60,000 nt of DNA from Antedon mediterranea (taxonomy: Eukaryota; Echinodermata; Crinoidea; Comatulida; Antedonidae): positions 16,679,201-16,739,200 of the forward strand of contig NC_092670.1 of NCBI RefSeq assembly GCF_964355755.1, in the 5' to 3' direction. The notes beneath the pieces were generated by a model, which did not search any database, was not told the origin of the DNA, and worked only from the letters and a program-made list of their open reading frames with translations. Positions 55,001-60,000 of the stretch are shown piece after piece. The position numbers were made by a program, and so were the translations under genes. Position 1 is the stretch's first letter; each line of letters starts with the position of its first letter.

Positions 55001-58000
55001 ATATTTTTCGGCGTTCTTAATGCAACAGGCCTCTAAATTCTCTAGCTAATTGTATTTTATTGTTTATGATCAGGTGGTTTAGTATTATTTATGATTTTCA
55101 GACAAATTTTAAAAGCTTTTATCATAAGAAAATGGTCAGTCAAAATCTGTGTAGTTTTCTCATCTCATCTAAAAAACACAGGAATGCTCTTCATAGAAAC
55201 GTTTTTAAAACTGCTTCGAAACAAAGCTAATATATAAACCACTGTATCAAAATTGTATTTTTGTTGTCTTACTGTTTTGTGCTTACGGAGGTTCAACTGT
55301 ATGGAATGGCCCTATACAAATGAACAATTTATTTATTGATTGATATATAATATTGTCATAACCACTTTGAAACATTGTGTAGACTGAATTTTTAAGAGGA
55401 TAGTTTTATGTTGTTAAATTTCAAGAATACTTTCTGTTTTCTGTTAATCATGAAATCATTGTTTGATATTTTACTTCCAGACATTGATGAATGTGCATCT
55501 TCTCCATGCATGAACAATGCACAGTGTTCCAATGGCCCCGATATGTACACATGCAATTGTCAATCAGGATGGGAAGGAACCAACTGTGACATAGGTATGT
55601 ATGTAATGTGATTACATGGGTATGTATGTAATGTGATTACATGGGTATGTATGTAATGTGATTACATGGGTTTGTATGTACTGTATACATAGATATAACA
55701 CATACTGCCTATTCTTAGTTTATAAGCCCACCATAACAAAGATTCATTATACATTAGTATATAACATGACTAGCTAAAGCTTGGTTCCCACTAGAACGTA
55801 ACGCAAGGACGTAAACGCAACGCAAGCGTTTTAACCAATGTCGCTAGTGGGAACCACGCTTTACTGTTTCATGACCTCCATTTTGTGTTAAAACTCTGTA
55901 ATGATAAACATTAACAATAAAAATGTCCAGAAATTATACTTATACCAAATTGAAATTCTCAAATAATTTATACTCTATTGTGTTCCAAAGGGGGTGCTTA
56001 AATGTACTGTAGATACATGTGTATGATGTCATGAGATGGTTTACTGAAATTTGTATAAATTCATTGCAGATTCCCATGGTTTATGTTTTTCTGTAATTTA
56101 TGCTTTTAGACATTAATGAATGTGCCAGCAGTCCATGCCTGAATGGAGCAGCCTGTTTAGATAATATGAATCGTTTTGACTGTACATGTTTAGAAGGATG
56201 GGCAGGCATACTATGCAATCAAGGTAAACACATTCTTATATTTTGAATTTATTTTACTATGGCCAAAGTGGAAAGAGCCTTACATGTGTACCCACAATTC
56301 TGTATTTGACTAAAAAACGAACAGCCTATGTATGCTAGGTATCCAAAAAGAATGCACATGTTTGATTCATATTAACAAACTACTGATTGAAAAGTAAAAC
56401 GAAATTTTTCTTTGTTAGTGTAAGTTGGTTTCACTATTTATAGAATACAGGTTTAATGTTTCAGTAATGAATATAATACATTTTATAACACTTATATTAT
56501 ATTAAAATGTACTAGCATCTTTTAAATACAACTATAATACTACATTTTAAAAGAGAATAACCATTAAATATTATATATTATTTTTATTTTGTTGAATAAT
56601 TACCATAAAAGCTTACTTAATTATAGTCGCAAAAGAATACATACATTAGATAAACTGTAATACAGTAATATAAGGGGAAACATTTTAAGTAATAAGAAAA
56701 TTAGACGTTTCTAATTTTAAATATTTGAACATTTTGTAAGCATCACAGCCATGGTGCAGCAAGTGTGTATTATTCAGGTGGTATTGTTATATTGTATATT
56801 GATTTGACCAATAATACCTTTTTGTATTATTGAGGAAAATCAATATATTATTGATTGTGGCTTGTTATATCACCACACACATTTATTAATCCTTCTCTTT
56901 GTATATATAAATAATTTTGCTAGTTACATACATGCTAGGTATTCTTTTGACATATAGTTTTCGTTTTATGATGCACATTACTATAAATTAAGTCATTCTG
57001 CACATATTTGTATGTTGCAATCAATGACTTTTCGACTCAATAGCTGCGTAGGTGCATCACAAAATCAACTTGTTTGTAATGTTAAGAATGACTACTTCTT
57101 TTATATTTGATACATTTTTTTTGTTCTGTTAAAAGCTCACAATATTTTAAAGAGCAAACGTGTTACATTTAATTAAAACATGAATGTAATAACCACAGAT
57201 GTAATGACATTTTACAATAATCAAGAGGGTAATGTTAACTTTTTTAAGAATAAATGTTGTATGTTATTGATATTACAACCCTGTAGCCAGAGGGTCAAGT
57301 GTTTGAATGAACCACCATTTTGTCTGAAGTGCTCTTTTCAACGAGAGACTAGTAGCAGAAGTAATAGTAAAAAGGCTTTTGTGGGAAAACGAACCATTGT
57401 GTAAAAATCCTGGCTATGGACTTGTTAATAATCATTATAGAGAAAGACATTTTTGTAGGGCATACTGTTATTTATGTTCTTTCAACTTAGTACAGTAGTT
57501 GTAAATCTTGAATTGACATTTTATATTGACAGTATTAGTTATATTATTATTCTTGTTATCTGATTTCTGTGTTTGTAAATGTTTCTATTTATTTACTTGT
57601 ATAAATCATGACTGTAACATTTTTCCTGAAGTTGTTTGTTTGAGTTTAAATGTCATTAGAGATGCTGTATTTTTGTGAGGACCTCACCTGTGTACAATGT
57701 AAGTATTTGCCTTGTTGCTCTATGGTATTTGTGGTGTTGTTAGTTACACTTTGTTGAAAGTCAAATGGCATGTTTCTCATAAAGTCTTAAACTCACTTTC
57801 AAACTCGTTTGACAAAAAAAAAGTGTGATGTGCCGAAATATGGTAGTGATTAGTGATATGCCGAAATATGGTAGTGATATCATCATGTCCATATATTGGC
57901 ACATCACATTTTGATGTCACATAAAGTTTGATATTCTAGACAGAGTTTTAAACACATCATCAGCTATATCAGTTATATATCTATAAATTGATTACTGTAA

Positions 58001-60000
58001 TTGTTTCAAGTATCACTGGGCAGCCACCACCATCTTCATTCTCATCATTGTCATCATTCTTATCATTCTCATCATTTTATTCATTCTCATCATTGTCATC
58101 ATTCTTATCATTCTCATCATTTTATTCATTCTCATCATTGTCATCATTCTTATCATTCTCATCATTTTATTCATTCTCATCATTGTCATCATTCTTATCA
58201 TTCTCATCATTTTATTCATTCTCATCATTGTCATCATTCTTATCATTCTCATCATTTTATTCATTGTCATCATTGTCATCATTCTTATCATTCTCATCAT
58301 TTTATTCATTCTCATCATTGTCATCATTCTTATCATTCTCATCATTTTATTCATTCTCATCATTGTCATTATTCTTATCATTCTCATCATTTTCATCATT
58401 TTATTCATTCTCTTCATTTTCATTATAATCATTGTCATCATTTCATTCTCATTCTTATCATTCTCATCATTCTTATCATTGTCATCATTCATATCATGCT
58501 CATCATTGTCATCATTCTTATCATTTTCATCATTCTTATCATGCTCATTATTGTCATCATTGTCATCTTTGTCATCATTTTTATCATCATCATTCTTATC
58601 ATCATTGTCATCATTCTTATCATGCTTGTCATGCTCATCTTTCTCATCATTCTTATCATTCTTACCATTCTCACAGTTATCACCAACATCATCATTGTCA
58701 TCATAAGAAACAATAATGTCATTGCCAACGTCATCACCATTTTGTCATCTGAACATGCACTTCACTTTAACAACTTCTCTCTGTAGTTCAATGTATGTAA
58801 ATATAACTCATCAAGTTTAATTCACTGTGTACAGTATTGCTTTCATGTTACCATAGTTACTCACCATTGTTAATCAACCATACTTTGTATTCATGCTAAT
58901 TATAACCTAAGCTTACTCAGAATTTCTTCATATATTATTTTTTAGACAAAACACTACCTTTAGCTTAATAGTGAAACTGATATTATGTTAAGTTATGTTT
59001 GTGTAGTAATTGAATAGCATGTGTATTATTCATTCCATATTTATTTTTAATATCATTTCGTTTCGTTTATTTATTTGAACACCATAAAAGAAAATTAAAA
59101 TATAAATATATATATTTAAAAAAAAATAGAGATGACAAAATGCTGGGAAGGGGCAGTTTAAGCAAAATACATTGCTGTAATTCAAATGAGTCAGCTACCC
59201 CTATTGTTTGTAATATAAAGAAAGATAATTGTGTGGTATCATTGTAAAGTGTTCTTTTTCTTTTCAATTTAAAGCGATTGATGAATGTGCTAGTGACCCT
59301 TGTCAAAATGGTGGCATTTGTTTTGATGATACTGGCCAGTACACATGTGGATGTCTACCAGGATTCATTGGTCTATTTTGTGAAAATGGTAAGTCTCTGT
59401 TCCATTTGCTATATTCATGAATGTCCATACTTTACATTCTTACATTTACTTCTTTACTCCAATTTCTTGATAACAAAAAACTATCCTCTGAATAACAGAA
59501 AGTGAATTTTTAAAAGAGTGAATGTTGCAAAACTAATTCAAAAACAAATACAAAACAATGAGACACAGTCTGGTTTTAATTTGAATTGCAGTCGATAGTT
59601 TGTAACTTGAGGATTTAGGAAAACCATAAACATATACCCCAATGATTGCTATCTCCATTTTAAACAGGAGAGAATTTATGTAAACATATACCCCTATCTC
59701 TATTTTTTAAACAGGATTTTCATAGCAAAATTAAATAATTGTTTTCAGAGATTAATGAGTGTGGAAGTAACCCATGTATTAATGGACAATGCACAGATTT
59801 TGTGAATGGATACACTTGTCAGTGTAGCAAGGGATACATAGGCCAACAGTGTAATACAGGTATGTTTTTTTTTCCTAATTATGTTTATCTCAATATAACA
59901 TATATACAGTTTTTATGGTAAACTACAGATGCTCTCTAAGAGTCAAATCACTAATACATGCTCTATTTAATGACTGTTTTTCAATTTTGCGATTATAGCC
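33970..60000 (+). CDS. Fibropellin-like secreted EGF/CUB protein gene (5' part, continues beyond window)
   Basis: The exons read are 33970-34066, 40113-40223, 40815-41177, 42188-42301, 42569-42682, 43082-43195, 43828-43941, 51242-51355, 51674-51787, 52688-52798, 54760-54873, 55481-55594, 56110-56223, 59275-59388 and 59749-59859. An acceptor at 59997-59998 suggests another starts at 59999. They encode a signal peptide, one EGF, one CUB and twelve more EGF domains (about 644 residues). The order EGF-CUB-EGF(n) is that of sea-urchin fibropellins, extracellular-matrix proteins secreted around the embryo, which end in an avidin-like domain; that end is not in the window. Twelve of the 13 EGF domains have the calcium-binding start (D/N-x-D/N-E-C or close), with the C-x-D/N-x4-F/Y-x-C hydroxylation consensus in most. 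All introns are phase 1. Notch-type and Crumbs-type EGF proteins lack the early CUB. Confidence 0.85.
36969..38061 (-). CDS. Candidate three-exon minigene nested in fibropellin-like intron 1
   Basis: Reading leftward: TATAAATA at 38061-38054; ATG at 38010 with six codons (MEVFVE) and donor GAG/gtaggc; exon 37352-37295 between attaatttag and TTGGAG/gtttgt; and a last exon from 37088 after a strong acceptor (tttttctttcag). Joined in phase, they give a 27-residue peptide with a PKKRK motif ([20 protein letters not shown], then F and stop). AATAAA signals follow at about 36970-36990. The 58-nt exon is open in all three frames, so the coding frame is uncertain and the unit could be a non-coding RNA. 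There is no family match. Confidence 0.3.
38054..38061 (-). promoter_or_regulatory. TATA box of the nested minigene
   Basis: TATAAATA on the minus strand sits 44 bases before the candidate ATG at 38010, so a transcription start near 38030 would leave a 5' UTR of about 20 nt. Confidence 0.35.
38337..38463. repeat. MITE family B, copy 5
   Basis: Ends AAAGCTTGGTTTTCACTATT and TAGAGTGGGAACAAAGCTT. Inner blocks are GACGTAAGCGCAACACAAG and CCTTGCGTTGCGTTC. Confidence 0.78.
39290..40010. repeat. CTAG/AGGCCT-rich simple-sequence tract
   Basis: Dense overlapping CCTAGG, GGCCTAG and CTAGGCCTA words, with runs such as GGCTACTAGGCTACTAGG near 39450-39470. Its GC content is higher than the surroundings. 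It ends about 100 bp before the first EGF exon. No exon is seen inside. Confidence 0.75.
40113..40223 (+). CDS. Fibropellin-like exon 2: EGF domain 1
   Basis: This 111-nt exon, phase 1 to phase 1, has acceptor tttctatag and donor ACAG/gtattg. It encodes [20 protein letters not shown], then [17 protein letters not shown]. It has all six cysteines but lacks the calcium-binding D-x-D/N-E start and the C-x-D/N hydroxylation consensus (it has C-E-E), unlike the later EGF domains. Confidence 0.85.
40815..41177 (+). CDS. Fibropellin-like exon 3: CUB domain
   Basis: This 363-nt exon, phase 1 to phase 1, encodes 121 residues. It begins [20 protein letters not shown], with the CUB motif I-x-S-x-NFPxxY followed by [12 protein letters not shown]. 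Later comes [10 protein letters not shown] (the D-x-x-x-x-Y strand) and ends [17 protein letters not shown] and GWSLTYSA. Only two cysteines are present (the first disulfide); the second CUB pair is missing. Acidic residues at the expected calcium-site positions are present. Confidence 0.88.
41266..41575 (+). mobile_element. tRNA-derived SINE, copy 3
   Basis: The head starts GTGAGTGAGTGGCCGAGCGG with box A (TGGCCGAGCGGTTAAG) and box B (GAGTTCGAGAC). The body has GGTGGTAGAACAAG, TTTAAAGAACCTAGTACATC and GGGGTTACCCCGGTGTATTA. It lies 88 bp after the CUB exon. Confidence 0.85.
41745..41997 (-). mobile_element. Second tRNA-derived SINE type
   Basis: On the minus strand the head reads GGGAGCGTAGCGCAGTGTTT (box A TAGCGCAGTG) and AGGTTCGAATCCAACTC (box B). 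The body contains TTAGGCAAGATACTTGCG. It is unrelated to the SINE family just upstream. The 3' end is approximate. Confidence 0.6.
42188..42301 (+). CDS. Fibropellin-like exon 4: EGF domain 2
   Basis: This 114-nt exon, phase 1 to phase 1, runs from atttcag to GAACAA/gtaagt. It encodes [20 protein letters not shown], then [18 protein letters not shown]. It is calcium-binding type with D-x-D-D-C in place of the usual D-x-D/N-E-C. Confidence 0.86.
42569..42682 (+). CDS. Fibropellin-like exon 5: EGF domain 3
   Basis: A 114-nt exon from ttgtttag to CATTG/gtatgt. It encodes [20 protein letters not shown], then [17 protein letters not shown], with a complete hydroxylation consensus ([10 protein letters not shown]). 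Confidence 0.87.
42724..42792. ncRNA. Hairpin candidate in the intron after EGF 3
   Basis: A 69-nt inverted repeat: TTAGTCCCA pairs with TGGGACTAA at the outer end, and GATGCATCACTGTTGGTG pairs with CACCAACAGTGATGTATC. The loop is about 11 nt. It sits 41 bp from a donor site. It could be a miRNA-type precursor or a small palindromic element. Confidence 0.35.
43082..43195 (+). CDS. Fibropellin-like exon 6: EGF domain 4
   Basis: A 114-nt exon after cttttttttag with donor TACCA/gtaagc. It encodes [20 protein letters not shown], then [18 protein letters not shown]. It is calcium-binding (DVNEC) with the hydroxylation consensus. Confidence 0.88.
43427..43767. repeat. Family D element with both ends
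   Basis: The left end AAAGATGTGTTGTCCCCC and the right end GGAGACAATATATCTTTAA are inverted copies of the family terminus. The body shares AAACATGAAAAATGAAGA with the copy at 13617. It ends 60 bp before EGF exon 7. Confidence 0.65.
43828..43941 (+). CDS. Fibropellin-like exon 7: EGF domain 5
   Basis: A 114-nt exon after cttatgtag with donor GTTG/gtaagt. It encodes [20 protein letters not shown], then [17 protein letters not shown]. It is the last EGF exon before the 99-bp array; the next follows 7.3 kb later. Confidence 0.87.
44364..50804. repeat. Large 99-bp satellite-like tandem array in a fibropellin-like intron
   Basis: About 65 head-to-tail units of exactly 99 bp, with blocks such as TCATTTTGTTGTTTAGCTGC and CAGCAGCTGCAAGCATCAAT. 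Variants differ at a few fixed sites: CAGGAACTG vs CATGAACTG vs CAGGACCTG, ATCATTTTG vs ATAATTTTG, and CCAAATGTTCTGAA vs CATATGCTCTGAG. Outer units are more diverged, and several have a 2-bp deletion (AACATGTCC for AACACTTGTCC) or other small indels. Decayed units continue to about 50960. Because 99 is a multiple of three, the minus strand has a 1341-codon frame at 49253-45228 with shorter ones on each side (50441-49260, 45165-44935, 44872-44273), all repeating 33 residues such as [18 protein letters not shown] see no promoter or splice signal for them, so I class it as satellite, not gene. Confidence 0.95.
51005..51170 (+). mobile_element. Probable tRNA-derived SINE, third type
   Basis: TTCAATCCCAAGGTCTAGGG followed by TTCAATC resembles an anticodon and T-arm (box B-like GGTTCAATC). 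The box A region (GCTGTAGCTTGTTTG) is diverged. The body has ACACACAACTCTTCCCACTT. There is no second copy in the window to confirm it. Confidence 0.4.
51242..51355 (+). CDS. Fibropellin-like exon 8: EGF domain 6
   Basis: A 114-nt exon from tcttatag to ACAA/gtaagc. It encodes [20 protein letters not shown], then [18 protein letters not shown]. It is calcium-binding with the hydroxylation consensus ([10 protein letters not shown]). Confidence 0.88.
51674..51787 (+). CDS. Fibropellin-like exon 9: EGF domain 7
   Basis: A 114-nt exon from tgatttacag to AATAG/gtaaga. It encodes [20 protein letters not shown], then [18 protein letters not shown]. It is read through by a minus-strand open frame of the neighbouring 30-bp array, which is incidental. 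Confidence 0.88.
51822..52566. repeat. 30-bp minisatellite
   Basis: About 25 units of GTGTCAGTGTTACCATTTAC plus ATAGTACATG, with C/T and A/C variants. It starts about 30 bp after EGF exon 9. Both strands are open over long stretches because the unit is 30 bp (minus-strand repeat [10 protein letters not shown], plus-strand [10 protein letters not shown]). No gene signals accompany them. Confidence 0.93.
52688..52798 (+). CDS. Fibropellin-like exon 10: EGF domain 8
   Basis: A 111-nt exon, one codon shorter than its neighbours because the first loop lacks one residue (NPCVQGQC). It encodes [20 protein letters not shown], then [17 protein letters not shown]. Sites are ttaatag and TTTAG/gtaaga. 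Confidence 0.87.
52866..53415. mobile_element. Family D TIR element, longest copy (about 550 bp)
   Basis: The ends TTAAAGATGTATTGTCCCTT and AAGGGACAATACATCTTTAA are almost perfect inverted repeats. They are consistent with a TTAA or TA target duplication. The interior is AT-rich, non-coding and unlike the shorter copies. It is a non-autonomous DNA transposon in the intron after EGF exon 10. Confidence 0.78.
53460..54490. repeat. 123-bp tandem repeat, pyrimidine-rich
   Basis: Eight occurrences of CCCCTCTTCTCTCTGTAT fall at 53521, 53644, 53767, 53890, 54013, 54136, 54259 and 54382, each exactly 123 bp apart with no indels. The strand is rich in C and T (CTCCTTCACTCTATAAATC). It continues into diverged CT-rich sequence to about 54690, just before EGF exon 11. 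Confidence 0.95.
54760..54873 (+). CDS. Fibropellin-like exon 11: EGF domain 9
   Basis: A 114-nt exon after a T-rich tract (ttttttttttcatag) with donor CACAAG/gtattg. It encodes [20 protein letters not shown], then [18 protein letters not shown]. Confidence 0.87.
55481..55594 (+). CDS. Fibropellin-like exon 12: EGF domain 10
   Basis: A 114-nt exon from ttacttccag to ACATAG/gtatgt. It encodes [20 protein letters not shown], then [18 protein letters not shown]. The donor is followed by a 25-bp repeat that copies it. Confidence 0.88.
55594..55680. repeat. 25-bp repeat carrying copies of the exon 12 donor
   Basis: GGTATGTATGTAATGTGATT (unit 25 bp) occurs three times at 25-bp spacing (55594, 55619, 55644), followed by a diverged fourth start. 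The first copy contains the real splice donor. Confidence 0.85.
55776..55864. repeat. MITE family B, copy 6 (short)
   Basis: Ends AAAGCTTGGTTCCCACTAG and CTAGTGGGAACCACGCTTTA around a single GCAAGGACGTAAACGCAACG block. This is an internal-deletion derivative of about 90 bp. Confidence 0.82.
56110..56223 (+). CDS. Fibropellin-like exon 13: EGF domain 11
   Basis: A 114-nt exon from tgcttttag to ATCAAG/gtaaac. It encodes [20 protein letters not shown], then [18 protein letters not shown]. Confidence 0.88.
57780..57951. repeat. MITE family A, copy 7
   Basis: Interior signature GAAATATGGTAGTGATAT in two copies, plus CATGTCCATATATTGGCACA. The left terminus is diverged (AAAGTCTTAAACTCACTTTC) and the right terminus is kept (GATATTCTAGACAGAGTTT). 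Confidence 0.8.
58020..58700. repeat. TCATTCTCA-type array with 45-bp period
   Basis: Units built from TCATTCTCATCATTGTCATC and TTCTTATCATTCTCATCATT give a regular 45-bp period for about 350 bp, then break down into irregular 9-bp and 3-bp repeats. All six frames are open for long runs (for example the [15 protein letters not shown] pattern), which is a composition effect. Confidence 0.93.
59055..59215 (-). repeat. Possible retroelement 3' tail
   Basis: TTTCGTTTCGTTTATTTATT and GAACACCATAAAAGAAAATT resemble the AT-rich tails of non-LTR elements seen at 29035-29200 and 30785. There is no coding remnant. Confidence 0.3.
59275..59388 (+). CDS. Fibropellin-like exon 14: EGF domain 12
   Basis: A 114-nt exon from atttaaag to GAAAATG/gtaagt. 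It encodes [20 protein letters not shown], then [18 protein letters not shown]. The first calcium ligand is Ala in place of Asp/Asn because the split codon is GCG; the hydroxylation consensus is present ([10 protein letters not shown]). Confidence 0.86.
59749..59859 (+). CDS. Fibropellin-like exon 15: EGF domain 13
   Basis: A 111-nt exon from gttttcag to TACAG/gtatgt. It encodes [20 protein letters not shown], then [17 protein letters not shown]. It shares the one-codon-shorter first loop with EGF 8. An acceptor (gcgattatag) at the very end of the window points to another exon starting at 59999. Confidence 0.86.

Larger units (their letters stand above)
56224..59274 (+). other. Fibropellin-like intron 13 (about 3 kb)
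   Basis: It holds a TGTAGCCAG-type fragment (57283), MITE A copy 7 (57780-57951), the 45-bp TCATTCTCA array (58020-58700) and a possible retroelement tail (59055-59215). No exon was recognised. Confidence 0.5.

Noticed and set aside
57988-58786. Ser/His/Met-rich ORFs in several frames
   Set aside because: They are low-complexity translations of the TCATTCTCA array; many frames are open at once.

Overview
The window is nuclear DNA of a marine deuterostome invertebrate, most likely an echinoderm. This rests on AT-rich sequence with GT-AG introns, many short TIR elements and tRNA-derived SINEs, scattered AGGCCT/CCTAGG tracts, and above all a gene with the fibropellin layout (signal peptide, EGF, CUB, EGF run) known from sea urchins. 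The species cannot be fixed from this sequence alone. No prokaryotic, organellar or viral gene was seen.

Layout. (1) Positions 1252-13558, minus strand: the 5' part of a delphilin (GRID2IP)-type scaffold gene, 15 coding exons encoding about 809 residues in the order PDZ, PDZ, harmonin-N, PDZ, harmonin-N, acidic/Ser-rich linker. The expected FH2 part would lie beyond the left edge. (2) 13.6-22.2 kb: mostly transposon-derived sequence, with one orphan plus-strand terminal exon (19318-19641, possible CARD fold) followed by a poly(A) signal. (3) 22253-28440, minus: a four-exon gene for a 153-residue secreted protein I do not recognise, with a TATA box and initiator upstream. (4) 28.6-33.9 kb: gene-poor, with nested MITEs and a microRNA-like hairpin. 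(5) 33970 to beyond 60000, plus: a fibropellin-like gene with signal-peptide exon, EGF exon, CUB exon and twelve further EGF exons, nearly all 114 bp and all bounded by phase-1 introns; the next exon appears to begin at 59999. A tiny three-exon minus-strand transcription unit (37.0-38.06 kb) may sit inside its first intron.

The most unusual sequence is a 6.4-kb tandem array of a 99-bp unit in the intron between the fifth and sixth EGF exons. Its variants are arranged in a higher-order pattern based on seven units (693 bp), and the antisense strand stays open for 1341 codons. Other introns of the same gene hold 30-bp, 123-bp, 25-bp and 45-bp arrays. At least three MITE families, two larger TIR elements, one SINE family and one LINE remnant are scattered through introns and intergenic DNA.

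The delphilin-type protein would act at the cytoplasmic side of synapse-like membranes. The fibropellin-like protein would be secreted into extracellular matrix. Nothing in the sequence suggests that the genes form a functional cluster. Exon boundaries were read by eye from splice consensus and reading-phase continuity; transcript data would be needed to confirm them.
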